From the NCBI RefSeq assembly GCF_900120295.1, contig NZ_LT635469.1, forward strand, positions 611,001-675,000: DNA of 64,000 bases, read 5' to 3'. Numbering within the stretch: position 1 is the first letter of the stretch; every line of letters starts with the position of its first letter. The stretch comes from Blautia sp. Marseille-P3201T. Lineage in GTDB: Bacteria > Bacillota > Clostridia > Lachnospirales > Lachnospiraceae. Under the pieces are notes generated by a model. The model was given only the letters and a program-made list of their open reading frames with translations, did no database searches and was not told the origin of the DNA. Positions 35,068 through 45,299 of the stretch are shown in pieces. Made by a program: the position numbers and the translations under genes.

Positions 35068-35164
35068 TGTGATTAGGCAAATAGATAGTGTCAAATAAGT
35101 TATGAAAAAATGAGCCAAAAAGAAAAGGCTCAAAAGAACCTTGAAAACTGCAAATATTTAAGGC

Positions 35165-35738
35165 TGTGGAAATCGTCCGCCACCCTTGACAGCACAAAAA
35201 GAACTGCTGTCAGGCAATTACCAACGGCGAAGAACTCAAAAACAGTTAGATTTTCTCCGTCGCTGACAACAGTGTAGCAGTTCTTTTTGATTATCTGTCA
35301 AGGGTATACCGCTTTGCGGTGGCTGGTAACGCTCCCTCAGGTTCAGAATCTAAGAACAATTAGCGGCTTCGCCGTTCTGTAAGTTCAAGATGGTTTGTTG
35401 CCTAAGGAAGATGAGAAGCTGCCATTTACCGGGTATATTGTTTGCACCATGAAGCATTTCAATATCATTAAGGACTTTATAGTTATTGTGTTTATGTGGT
35501 CTCAAAAAGTTATAATAAGTGACCCAGAGCGCAAGTTCATAGTTGGCACCGTCAATGTTATCAAAACCATTTGTTGGTCTATAAGAAGTCTTGTAAGTAC
35601 GATTTAATCTTTCAATCATCTGCTTGTAAGGTCTGAATTCTTTTGATACTTCATCTTCGTTGGTAAGTCCAATTACTTGGGTAATGTTAAATTTAAAATC
35701 ATTGCCGTATTCACGCAGGAACTGTTGTGCTGTCTGGA
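35165..35738 (-). mobile_element. Insertion sequence remnant with nested inverted repeats
   Basis: A truncated transposase frame (35350-35738, minus strand) and, next to its 3' side, a nested palindrome at 35179-35323. Its arms are CCCTTGACAG (35183-35192)/CTGTCAAGGG (35295-35304) and AAAAAGAACTGCT (35196-35208)/AGCAGTTCTTTTT (35276-35288), both perfect, plus ACCGC-TTT-GCGGT at 35308-35320. Only one end and the 3' part of the transposase remain, so the element is dead. Confidence 0.75.
35350..35738 (-). pseudogene. DDE transposase, 3' fragment
   Basis: About 129 codons of the C-terminal half: FLREYGNDFKFNITQVIGLT, NEDEVSKEFRPYKQMIERL with the last catalytic glutamate region, then NRTYKTSYRPTNG and ANYELALWVTYYNFLRPHKH. 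This is the typical end of a DDE integrase-fold transposase of the kind common in Lachnospiraceae. The start, with the first two catalytic aspartates, is missing; the frame runs into other sequence near 35738. Confidence 0.8.
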
Positions 35739-35739
35739 T

Positions 35740-35856
35740 GTATTGGAACCATTTATTGAAGAAGTTATTCCAAAAGAGCGGAAAGATCAGTATTATGATT
35801 ATTCAGAAGTGATTGAAATAGACTTAATCCTGGAGGAATATTTCAACGCAGCATGA
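35740..35856 (+). pseudogene. Orphan 3' end of an unknown gene
   Basis: After the transposase fragment the plus strand reads VLEPFIEEVIPKERKDQYYD, YSEVIEIDLILEEYFNAA, then TGA. The composition is protein-like, with no start or ribosome site. It may be the tail of the gene into which the insertion sequence jumped. I do not recognise it. Confidence 0.35.
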
Positions 35857-35882
35857 TAAAAAATAGAATAGTAGTAAGAGAG

Positions 35883-35919
35883 AAAAGTACAAATAAGAAT
35901 CGAACATTTGTACTTTTTT
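35883..35919 (+). terminator. Intrinsic terminator upstream of uvrB
   Basis: AAAAGTACAAAT pairs perfectly with ATTTGTACTTTT, then TTC. It resembles the terminator at 25406 in its AAAAGTACA/TGTACTTTT base. Confidence 0.9.
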
Positions 35920-35953
35920 CTTGCCTTCAGCTATATACTTTCAAAAAAATGTC

Positions 35954-35962
35954 TGATATAAT
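35954..35962 (+). promoter_or_regulatory. Extended -10 promoter of uvrB
   Basis: TG-A-TATAAT, giving a leader of about 220 bases. ACTGTT/AACAGT (35967-35987) forms a palindrome over the start. No convincing LexA box. Confidence 0.6.
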
Positions 35963-36058
35963 AGGGACTGTTACAAGAACAAACAGTAAAAATATGACAG
36001 AACCGGAGCCTGGTATCATCAGGTATTTCCGAGTGCTGTTTTATCCGCAAAAATCAGT

Positions 36059-36176
36059 TTTGTGACTTTTATTCGTAACGAGGTGAGAAACACATCTATT
36101 CACCATAAAATAAGCTTTTCGTTATGAATCTGGATACGAATTTTTGGCTGATAATGATCATAGTAAAAGTCACAAA
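36059..36176 (+). promoter_or_regulatory. Structured leader of uvrB bounded by 13-bp inverted repeats
   Basis: TTTGTGACTTTTA (36059-36071) pairs with TAAAAGTCACAAA (36164-36176). Inside, TTCGTAACG can pair with CGTTATGAA (36120-36128), or ATTCGTA with TACGAAT (36135-36141), and GGTGA pairs with TCACC (36082-36104). The closing arm ends one base before ATGGAGGG, the ribosome site region of uvrB, so the fold could influence translation. It may also be a small mobile element. Confidence 0.65.
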
Positions 36177-36190
36177 TGGAGGGATTTACC

Positions 36191-38179
36191 ATGAATGAGT
36201 TCAAATTAAAAGCCCCATATAAGCCGACCGGAGACCAGCCACAGGCAATTGCAGAGCTTGTGAAAGGGTTCAAGGAAGGTAATCAATGCCAGACTTTACT
36301 AGGGGTTACGGGTTCTGGAAAAACTTTTACGATGGCAAATGTGATTCAGCAATTACAGAAGCCGACACTTGTCATCGCTCATAATAAGACGTTAGCGGCT
36401 CAGTTATATGGAGAGTTCAAGGAGATGTTCCCCGATAACGCAGTAGAATATTTTGTCTCCTACTACGACTATTACCAACCGGAAGCCTATGTTCCGTCCT
36501 CTGACACCTATATTGCAAAGGATTCATCTGTCAACGATGAGATAGACAAGCTTCGTCTTTCAGCTACATCTTCTCTTAGTGAACGAAAAGACGTAATTAT
36601 TGTTTCCAGTGTGTCCTGCATATATGGAATTGGGAGTCCTGACGATTATCAAAACATGATTATTTCCCTACGTCCCGGAATGGAAAAGGATAGGGATGAA
36701 GTTATTCGAGAGTTGATAGATATTCAATACGATCGCAATGAAATGGATTTTCATCGAGGAACTTTCCGGGTTAGAGGAGATGTTTTAGAAATCTTTCCGG
36801 CAGATTACTCAGAAACAGCAGTACGAGTGGAGTTTTTTGGAGATGAAATTGATCGTATTACAGAAGTTGATATTTTGACAGGAGAAATTAAAAGTGCATT
36901 AAATCATATTGCTATTTTTCCTGCATCTCATTATGTAGTGCCGATTGAAAAAATACGGAAAGCTGCCGTTGCAATAGAAGAAGAATTAAAAGAGCGTGTG
37001 GATTATTTTAAGGGTGAAGATAAGCTTTTGGAGGCACAGCGAATTTCAGAGAGAACAAACTTTGATATCGAAATGCTCAAGGAAACAGGTTTTTGTTCGG
37101 GAGTAGAAAATTATTCCAGACATTTATCTGGATTAAAGCCAGGACAGCCTCCATATACGCTAATTGATTATTTCGGAGATGATTTCCTTATTATTATAGA
37201 TGAATCTCATAAAACCATTCCACAAATAAGAGGGATGTATGCGGGAGATCAGTCCAGAAAACAAACTTTAGTTGATTATGGATTTCGACTTCCTTCCGCA
37301 AAGGATAACCGCCCTTTAAATTTTGAAGAATTTGAAGATAAAATTGACCAGATTTTATTTGTGTCTGCTACACCTGGAGAATATGAAGAAAATCATGAAC
37401 TTTTGCGGGCAGAACAGATTATTCGTCCTACAGGACTCTTAGATCCAGAGGTAGAAGTGCGTCCTGTGGAAGGTCAGATTGATGATTTAATTTCAGAAGT
37501 TAATAAAGAAATTAAGAAGAAAAATAAAATTCTTATTACGACACTTACGAAACGTATGGCAGAGGATTTGACAGAATATATGAAAGAACTGGGTATACGT
37601 GTTAGGTATCTTCATTCAGATATTGATACCTTGGAACGAACACAGATTATCAGGGATATGCGTTTAGATGTTTTTGATGTGTTGGTAGGAATTAACCTAT
37701 TAAGAGAAGGGCTTGATATTCCGGAAATTACCTTAGTTGCCATTTTAGATGCGGATAAAGAAGGCTTTTTGCGCTCAGAAGTATCTCTTATTCAGACCAT
37801 AGGGCGTGCTGCCCGAAATGCGGATGGTAGAGTTATTATGTATGCTGATGTCATAACAGATTCTATGAGAATTGCCATAGATGAAACTATGAGGAGGAGA
37901 GCACTGCAGCAGAAATATAATGAAGAGCATGGAATTACTCCAAAGACAATTAAAAAAGCAGTCAGAGATTTAATCAGTATTTCCAAAGCAGTGGCAGAAA
38001 CAGAAGAAAAACTGGAAAAAGATCCGGAAAGCATGAGCAGAAAAGAACTTGAAAATCTGATTAAAAAAGTTCAAAAGCAAATGCAGGCGGCAGCCGCAGA
38101 TTTGAATTTTGAAATGGCAGCTTCCTTGCGTGATAAGATGTTAGAATTAAAAAAGAGTCTGGAAGAACTAGATGAGTAA
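36191..38179 (+). CDS. uvrB: Excinuclease ABC subunit B
   Basis: DNA damage verification helicase of nucleotide excision repair; works with UvrA and UvrC. The 662-residue protein has Walker A GVTGSGKT (about residues 38-45), the beta-hairpin region [25 protein letters not shown] that opens the duplex, the DESH box ([15 protein letters not shown]), helicase motifs V-VI ([22 protein letters not shown]) and a C-terminal UVR domain. ATG with GGAGGG upstream is used. Its usual neighbour uvrA is not in the window. Confidence 0.97.
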   Translation: MNEFKLKAPYKPTGDQPQAIAELVKGFKEGNQCQTLLGVTGSGKTFTMANVIQQLQKPTLVIAHNKTLAAQLYGEFKEMFPDNAVEYFVSYYDYYQPEAYVPSSDTYIAKDSSVNDEIDKLRLSATSSLSERKDVIIVSSVSCIYGIGSPDDYQNMIISLRPGMEKDRDEVIRELIDIQYDRNEMDFHRGTFRVRGDVLEIFPADYSETAVRVEFFGDEIDRITEVDILTGEIKSALNHIAIFPASHYVVPIEKIRKAAVAIEEELKERVDYFKGEDKLLEAQRISERTNFDIEMLKETGFCSGVENYSRHLSGLKPGQPPYTLIDYFGDDFLIIIDESHKTIPQIRGMYAGDQSRKQTLVDYGFRLPSAKDNRPLNFEEFEDKIDQILFVSATPGEYEENHELLRAEQIIRPTGLLDPEVEVRPVEGQIDDLISEVNKEIKKKNKILITTLTKRMAEDLTEYMKELGIRVRYLHSDIDTLERTQIIRDMRLDVFDVLVGINLLREGLDIPEITLVAILDADKEGFLRSEVSLIQTIGRAARNADGRVIMYADVITDSMRIAIDETMRRRALQQKYNEEHGITPKTIKKAVRDLISISKAVAETEEKLEKDPESMSRKELENLIKKVQKQMQAAAADLNFEMAASLRDKMLELKKSLEELDE

Positions 38180-38184
38180 AATTG

Positions 38185-38354
38185 TAACAGTTCAGCCATA
38201 TCAGCTCGAATTGGTGGTTTCACCACCTATACGCTGCAATGCAGCGCAAATTCTCGCTTATGGCAGAGCGCCATATACAAATCCAACAAAATTGTCTTGT
38301 TGCAAGCAAGTTTGCCAATCCATTTTTGTGGATTTGTGCATGGCTGAACTGTTA
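38185..38354. repeat. Cloverleaf-like structured element after uvrB
   Basis: A perfect 14-bp closing stem (38186-38199 with 38340-38353, AACAGTTCAGCCAT and its complement; a 15th pair is possible) encloses a row of hairpins: GGTGGT-TTC-ACCACC (38213-38227), CGCTGC-AAT-GCAGCG (38232-38246), TATGGC-AGAGC-GCCATA (38259-38275), CTTG-TTG-CAAG (38296-38306) and AATCCA-TTTTTG-TGGATT (38317-38334). CAAATCCA (38278-38285) can also pair with TGGATTTG (38329-38336). It starts five bases after the uvrB stop. It fits a small non-autonomous element or a structured RNA, not a protein gene. Confidence 0.85.
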
Positions 38355-38383
38355 AGTAAAATTCTAAAATAATTATAAAGCTC

Positions 38384-38452
38384 TTGACAAATAAAACGAC
38401 TGGTGCTATCTTAAGAACATAGATGTTAGCACTCCACTACAACGAGTGCTAA
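38384..38452 (+). promoter_or_regulatory. hrcA promoter and CIRCE operator
   Basis: TTGACA (38384-38389), 17 bases, TATCTT (38407-38412). The CIRCE element TTAGCACTC-N9-GAGTGCTAA at 38426-38452 is perfect and lies just after the start of transcription. HrcA binds it and represses the operon until heat shock or misfolded protein titrates GroEL. Confidence 0.97.
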
Positions 38453-38476
38453 CAATAAAAAAGAAAGGAGCAGGAT

Positions 38477-39529
38477 ATGGAATTGGTGACTGAGTTGGAT
38501 GAAAGAAAACGAAAAATTCTAAAAGCCATTATTCAGACATATTTGGAGACTGGTGAGCCGGTTGGGTCAAGGACGATTTCTAAATACACAGATTTAAATC
38601 TTAGCTCCGCAACAATCCGAAATGAGATGTCAGACTTAGAGGAATTAGGATATATCGTCCAGCCATATACTTCTGCCGGTCGTATTCCTTCCGATTTAGG
38701 ATATCGACTTTATGTAGATGAGTTGATGAAGGAAAAAGAACAGGAAGTGGCAGAGATTAAAGAACTGATGATTGAAAAGACGGATAAAATGGAAAAGGTT
38801 CTAAAGCAGGTAGCAAGGGTGCTTGCATCCAATACAAACTATGCAACCATGATTACAGGACCTGCCTATCACAGAAATAAAGTAAAATTTATCCAGCTTT
38901 CGAAAGTCAGTGAAAAACAGTTGTTGGCAGTTGTGGTAGTTGAAGGAAATATTGTGAAAAATCATATTATTAACCTTCAGGAAGCAATGGACGAAGAGAC
39001 GATTTTGAAACTAAATCTGTTGCTGAATACTCAGTTAAACGGCTTATCTATTGAAGAAATAAATCTGGCAATGATTTCTCGCTTAAAAGAACAGGCCGGT
39101 ATACACAGTGCAGTAGTCGGAAGTGTCATTGATGCAGTTGCTCAGGCAATTGCGCCGGACGAAGAAGAGATGGAAATTTATACCAGTGGTGCTACAAATA
39201 TTTTCAAATATCCGGAGCTGGCAGATAAGGCAAAGGCAAGTGAATTGATTTCCACGTTTGAAGAAAAACAGGCTCTGGCAGAATTTGCAAAAGAAACCAT
39301 GGAAGCAGATAATGGCAAAGAAAATACAGGAATTCAAATTTATATTGGAGATGAAACACCTGTTCAGACTATGAAGGACTGTAGTGTTGTAACTGCTACT
39401 TATGATTTAGGCGGCGGTATGCAGGGAACCATTGGGATTATAGGTCCTAAGCGAATGGATTACGAAAATGTAGTAGATAATCTGAAAACTTTAAAAAATC
39501 AGTTAGACCATATATTTAAGAAAACATAG
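38477..39529 (+). CDS. hrcA: Heat-inducible transcription repressor HrcA
   Basis: Represses the hrcA-grpE-dnaK-dnaJ and groES-groEL operons through CIRCE. The 350-residue protein has an N-terminal winged helix (KRKILKAIIQTYLETGEPVGSRTISKYTDLNLSSATIRNEMSDLEELGYI, residues 12-62) with YTSAGRIPSDLGYRLYVD after it, a GAF-like core and a C-terminal IGPKRMDYENVVDNL. It is first in its operon behind the CIRCE site, so it controls itself. Confidence 0.97.
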   Translation: MELVTELDERKRKILKAIIQTYLETGEPVGSRTISKYTDLNLSSATIRNEMSDLEELGYIVQPYTSAGRIPSDLGYRLYVDELMKEKEQEVAEIKELMIEKTDKMEKVLKQVARVLASNTNYATMITGPAYHRNKVKFIQLSKVSEKQLLAVVVVEGNIVKNHIINLQEAMDEETILKLNLLLNTQLNGLSIEEINLAMISRLKEQAGIHSAVVGSVIDAVAQAIAPDEEEMEIYTSGATNIFKYPELADKAKASELISTFEEKQALAEFAKETMEADNGKENTGIQIYIGDETPVQTMKDCSVVTATYDLGGGMQGTIGIIGPKRMDYENVVDNLKTLKNQLDHIFKKT

Positions 39530-39544
39530 AAAGGCGGTAAGAGA

Positions 39545-40180
39545 TTGGTGTCAGAAGAAAAAAAAGAATATAATACAATAGAAGAAGATGAAATTTCTCA
39601 AAATGAAACAGAAGAAATTTTGGAAGAAGATGATGTGAAATTAGCAGAGGAAACAACTGCTGAAACAGATGAGACACAAGAAGAACAGACAGAAGAAGAA
39701 AAAGCAGTAGAAAAGAAAGGGCTGTTTGGAAAGAAGAAAAAAGATAAAAAAGATGAAAAAATAGAAGAATTAACCGATATGGTAAAACGCCAGATGGCAG
39801 AGTTTGATAACTTCCGAAAACGTACAGAAAAGGAAAAAGCTTCTATGTATCAAATCGGAGCAAGAGAGATTGTAGAGAAAATTCTTCCGGTGGTTGATAA
39901 CTTTGAAAGAGGTCTGGCAATGATACCGGAAGATGAAAAAGAAAATCCTGTGGCTACAGGTATGGCTCAGATTTATAAACAGTTGATGACAGCTTTTGAT
40001 GAAATAGGAGTAAAAGCAATTGAAGCTGTAGGGCAGGAATTTAATCCTGATTTTCATAATGCAGTGATGCATGTGGAAGATGAGGAAGTGGAAGAAAATA
40101 TAATTGTTGAAGAATTCCAGAAGGGATATATGTATAAAGATTATGTGGTAAGACACAGTATGGTGAAGGTTGCAAACTAG
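39545..40180 (+). CDS. grpE: Nucleotide exchange factor GrpE
   Basis: Releases ADP from DnaK. The 211-residue protein has a long acidic N-terminal region (residues 1-65, many Glu), a KKKKDKKDEK patch, a coiled coil with DNFRKRTEKEKASMYQIGAREI, and the beta-wing domain with GVKAIEAVGQEFNPDFHNAVMHVEDEEVEENIIVEEFQKGYMYKDYVVRHSMVKVAN. Start is TTG, or GTG one codon later, after AAAGGCGG. It lies 15 bases after hrcA. Confidence 0.96.
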   Translation: MVSEEKKEYNTIEEDEISQNETEEILEEDDVKLAEETTAETDETQEEQTEEEKAVEKKGLFGKKKKDKKDEKIEELTDMVKRQMAEFDNFRKRTEKEKASMYQIGAREIVEKILPVVDNFERGLAMIPEDEKENPVATGMAQIYKQLMTAFDEIGVKAIEAVGQEFNPDFHNAVMHVEDEEVEENIIVEEFQKGYMYKDYVVRHSMVKVAN

Positions 40181-40244
40181 CGATATTCATCAAGCAGAAG
40201 AAATTCTGTGAGATTTTATCTTATAAATGAAAGATAACCAGTAA

Positions 40245-42155
<1,911 letters not shown>

Positions 42156-42184
42156 TCAGTAGGCGTAAAGCAGTAAAACATGGG

Positions 42185-42210
42185 CATGGGGTGTTTTGTG
42201 ACACCTCATG
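42185..42210 (+). promoter_or_regulatory. Hairpin between dnaK and dnaJ
   Basis: CATGGGGTGT pairs with ACACCTCATG (one G-U) over TTTGTG, with an outer ACAT/ATGT. A weak T-rich stretch follows. It may reduce or process the dnaJ part of the message. Confidence 0.6.
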
Positions 42211-42263
42211 TCTTATGTTCTTCCATATCTGTGATACGCCGATGAGAGAAAGGGATAAAACAA

Positions 42264-43424
42264 ATGGCAGATAAAAGAGATTATTACGAGGTTCTTGGAG
42301 TAGACAGGGGCGCAGATGACTCTGCAATAAAAAGTGCATATCGTAAGCTTGCCAAAAAATATCACCCTGATGTAAATCCTGGAGATAAAGAAGCCGAGAA
42401 AAAATTCAAAGAGGCAACAGAGGCTTATGGCGTTTTAAGTGACCCTCAGAAGAGAAAGCAATATGACCAGTTTGGTCATGCTGCCTTTGAACAGGGCGGC
42501 GGTGGAGCCGGAGGCGGCTTTGGCGGTTTCAGTGGATTTGGCGGCGCAGATATGGGAGACATCTTTGGAGATATTTTCGGAGATTTATTTGGCGGCGGCG
42601 GACGCAGAAGACCGAATAATGGTCCAATGAAGGGTGCAAATCTGAGAGCGTCCGTTCGTATTACATTTGAAGAAGCCGTTTTCGGATGCGAAAAAGAACT
42701 GGAACTGAATTTGAAGGATACCTGTACAACCTGTAATGGAACCGGTGCAAAACCGGGAACATCACCGGAAACCTGCCCGAAATGTCATGGATCAGGTCAG
42801 GTGGTTTATACACAGCAGTCTATGTTTGGTACAATACAGAATGTGCAGACATGTCCGGATTGTCAGGGAACAGGTAAAGTAATTAAGGAAAAATGTACAC
42901 AATGTCATGGTACAGGATTTACTTCCAGCAGAAAGAAAATTAAAGTTACCATACCGGCAGGTATTGACAATGGACAGAGTATTCGTATCAGAGAAAAGGG
43001 TGAGCCAGGTGTAAACGGAGGACCAAGAGGAGATTTGATGGTAGAAGTTGTTGTGGCACGCCATCCGATTTTCCAGAGACAGGATATGAATATATTCTCA
43101 ACAGCACCAATTACCTTTGCACAGGCTGCACTGGGCGGTGAAGTACGTATCAGCACCGTAGACGGAGATGTCCTTTATGATGTGAAACCAGGTACACAGA
43201 CAGATACCAAGGTACGTTTGAAAGGTAAGGGTGTTCCATCTCTTAGAAATAAAAACGTCAGAGGTGACCACTATGTAACCTTAGTGGTAGAGGTTCCTAC
43301 AAAGCTTAATGAAGAAGCAAAAGAGGCGCTTCGTAAATTTGATGAGGCATGTGGAAATCGTCCTTCAAACGGAGAAAAAAAGAAAAAATTTGGTGAAAAA
43401 TTAAAAGATATGTTTGAAAACTAA
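42264..43424 (+). CDS. dnaJ: Chaperone protein DnaJ (Hsp40)
   Basis: Delivers substrates to DnaK and triggers its ATPase. The 386-residue protein has a J domain with HPD (residues 5-68), a glycine/phenylalanine-rich linker (about 75-120), the zinc region with four CxxCxGxG repeats ([32 protein letters not shown]) and the C-terminal dimer domains. It closes the HrcA-controlled operon ahead of a terminator. Confidence 0.98.
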   Translation: MADKRDYYEVLGVDRGADDSAIKSAYRKLAKKYHPDVNPGDKEAEKKFKEATEAYGVLSDPQKRKQYDQFGHAAFEQGGGGAGGGFGGFSGFGGADMGDIFGDIFGDLFGGGGRRRPNNGPMKGANLRASVRITFEEAVFGCEKELELNLKDTCTTCNGTGAKPGTSPETCPKCHGSGQVVYTQQSMFGTIQNVQTCPDCQGTGKVIKEKCTQCHGTGFTSSRKKIKVTIPAGIDNGQSIRIREKGEPGVNGGPRGDLMVEVVVARHPIFQRQDMNIFSTAPITFAQAALGGEVRISTVDGDVLYDVKPGTQTDTKVRLKGKGVPSLRNKNVRGDHYVTLVVEVPTKLNEEAKEALRKFDEACGNRPSNGEKKKKFGEKLKDMFEN

Positions 43425-43434
43425 ACAAATAGGT

Positions 43435-43494
43435 GAGTTGTATACAGCTGAAAGCCGGCTGATGCAACTCTCTTTTTAGTTGCATTTCTTTTTT
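43435..43494 (+). terminator. Overlapping double terminator after dnaJ
   Basis: First stem GAGTTG(TA)/(TG)CAACTC with an inner CAGC/GCTG, followed by TCTTTTT. Second, overlapping stem TGCAACT (43463-43469)/AGTTGCA (43478-43484), followed by TTTCTTTTTT. The two cannot form at once since both use CAACT. Confidence 0.8.
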
Positions 43495-43508
43495 GTTTCA
43501 TCTATAAT
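43481..43508 (+). promoter_or_regulatory. Promoter of prmA
   Basis: TTGCAT (43481-43486), 16 bases, TATAAT (43503-43508), 53 bases before prmA. The -35 overlaps the second terminator stem. Confidence 0.6.
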
Positions 43509-43560
43509 AATACAATACGCTTATTGTGTCTGTACGTATAAAATAAGGAGATTAGATAAA

Positions 43561-44547
43561 ATGAAGTGGAAAAAATTTAGAATAAAAACAAAAACAGAGG
43601 CAGAAGATATTGTTATCAGCACACTGTATGATATTGGATTAGAGGGGGCACAAATTGAAGATAATGTTCCTCTTACACCTCTGGAAAAAGAGCAGATGTT
43701 TGTGGATATTCTTCCGCAGATGCAGGAAGATGATGGTACTGCATATTTAAGCTTTTTTGTGGAAGAAACGGAAGACGGAGAACTGCTCATGAATGGCGAA
43801 GTTACAACAGAAGAAACAATTTTAAACGCTGTAAAAACAGAGCTTGACGGCCTCCGTGATTTTATGGATATTGGAGAAGGCAGTATCGCTATAGATGAAA
43901 CAGAAGACATTGACTGGATAAATAACTGGAAACAGTATTTCAAACAGTTTTATGTAGATGATATTCTGATTATTCCATCTTGGGAAGAAGTAAAAGAAGA
44001 AGATAAAAACAGAATGATTATCCATATTGATCCGGGAACGGCCTTTGGTACAGGTATGCATGAGACAACACAGCTTTGTATCCGTCAGTTGAAAAAATTC
44101 GTAAAAGAAGATACAGAGCTTTTAGATGTTGGTACAGGCAGTGGTATTTTATCTATTGTGGCATTAAAATTAGGGGCAAAACATGCCGTAGGAACAGATT
44201 TGGACCCATGTGCCGTACCTGCCGTAGAAGAAAATAAAGAAGCAAATGAAATTCCAACCCAGGACTTTGACATGATGATTGGTAATATTATTGATGACAA
44301 AGAAGTACAGGATAAAGTTGGTTATGAGAAATACGATATTGTTGTTGCGAATATTCTGGCAGATGTATTAGTACCTCTTACACCTGTAATTGTAAAGCAG
44401 ATGAAAAAGGGCGGTATTTATATTACGTCAGGTATCATTGACAATAAAGAAGAGACTGTGGTGGAAGCAGTGAAAGCGGCTGGTCTTGAAGTGTTAGAAG
44501 TTACATATCAGGGCGAATGGGTTTCTGTTACAGCCAGAAAAAATTAG
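43561..44547 (+). CDS. prmA: Ribosomal protein L11 methyltransferase
   Basis: Methylates L11 with S-adenosylmethionine. The 328-residue protein has an N-terminal L11-recognition domain (MKWKKFRIKTKTEAEDIVISTLYDIG), the PGTAFGTGMHETTQLC signature, LDVGTGSGILSIVALKLGA (SAM motif I, about 195-215) and VANILADVLVPL (motif IV). The ATG after AAGGAG is used; an earlier in-frame ATG lies in the terminator region. The dnaJ-prmA-rsmE order is conserved in Firmicutes. Confidence 0.95.
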   Translation: MKWKKFRIKTKTEAEDIVISTLYDIGLEGAQIEDNVPLTPLEKEQMFVDILPQMQEDDGTAYLSFFVEETEDGELLMNGEVTTEETILNAVKTELDGLRDFMDIGEGSIAIDETEDIDWINNWKQYFKQFYVDDILIIPSWEEVKEEDKNRMIIHIDPGTAFGTGMHETTQLCIRQLKKFVKEDTELLDVGTGSGILSIVALKLGAKHAVGTDLDPCAVPAVEENKEANEIPTQDFDMMIGNIIDDKEVQDKVGYEKYDIVVANILADVLVPLTPVIVKQMKKGGIYITSGIIDNKEETVVEAVKAAGLEVLEVTYQGEWVSVTARKN

Positions 44548-44556
44548 GAGAAAGCT

Positions 44557-45297
44557 ATGTATCGTTTTTTTGTAGAGCCTTCCCAGATAAATGAAAATCA
44601 GATTTTCATAAAGGGCAGTGATGTAAATCATATAAAGAATGTTCTGCGTATGAAGCTGAAAGAAGAAATTTTGATCAGCAGCGGAGAAGATAAAGAATAC
44701 ACCTGCTATATAGAAGAAATGGGTGAAGAGGAAATAATTGCTCATATTATGTATGTTCAGGAAGCTGGATATGAACTTTCTTCCAAAATTTATTTGTTTC
44801 AGGGGCTTCCAAAAAGTGATAAGATGGAATTGATTATTCAAAAGGCCGTAGAACTTGGGGTACATCAGGTTATACCGGTGGCATCCAAAAGAGCTGTGGT
44901 AAAATTGGATAAAAAGAAAGAAGAAAAGAAAATCGCAAGATGGCAGGCAATTTCTGAGAGTGCAGCCAAGCAGTCAAAGCGAATGTATGTACCGGAAATT
45001 GCCGGTGTAATGAGCTTTAAACAGGCTGTAGATTATGCAAAGGATTTAGATATTGTTTTATTTCCCTATGAACTGGCAGAAGGAATGAAAAAAACAAAAG
45101 AGATTATTGGAAAAATAAATCCGGGACAGTCGATTGGAATTTTTATCGGACCGGAAGGCGGATTTGAGGAAAGCGAAGTAGAGCTTGCAAAAGAAACAGC
45201 AGATGCGCAGGTTATTACTCTTGGAAAACGGATTTTGCGGACAGAAACAGCAGGTCTTACCGTTCTGTCGATTTTAATGTATACACTGGAGGAATAG
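44557..45297 (+). CDS. rsmE: 16S rRNA (uracil(1498)-N(3))-methyltransferase
   Basis: Methylates U1498 of 16S rRNA. The 246-residue protein has an N-terminal PUA-like domain (HIKNVLRMKLKEEILISSGEDKEY) and a SPOUT knot with LPKSDKMELIIQKAVELGVHQVIPVASKRAVVK, IFIGPEGGFEESEVELA and ITLGKRILRTETAGLTVLSILMY. Nine bases after prmA and two before the desulfurase gene, so part of one operon. Confidence 0.96.
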   Translation: MYRFFVEPSQINENQIFIKGSDVNHIKNVLRMKLKEEILISSGEDKEYTCYIEEMGEEEIIAHIMYVQEAGYELSSKIYLFQGLPKSDKMELIIQKAVELGVHQVIPVASKRAVVKLDKKKEEKKIARWQAISESAAKQSKRMYVPEIAGVMSFKQAVDYAKDLDIVLFPYELAEGMKKTKEIIGKINPGQSIGIFIGPEGGFEESEVELAKETADAQVITLGKRILRTETAGLTVLSILMYTLEE

Positions 45298-45299
45298 AG

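Noticed and set aside
35890..35990. LexA box ahead of uvrB
   Set aside because: CGAAC at 35901 lies in a terminator stem and the second half-site does not match; no other GAAC-N4-GTTC was found.
38172..38372. A 66-codon open frame over the element after uvrB
   Set aside because: It overlaps the uvrB end, has no ribosome site of its own and runs through perfect inverted repeats, so the frame is a by-product of the structure.
39770..40156. Minus-strand frame opposite grpE
   Set aside because: His/Phe-rich composition mirrors the Glu/Lys-rich grpE codons; no start signals.
43521..43943. Long minus-strand frame opposite prmA
   Set aside because: Serine-rich shadow of the acidic prmA N-terminus, without ribosome site or motif.
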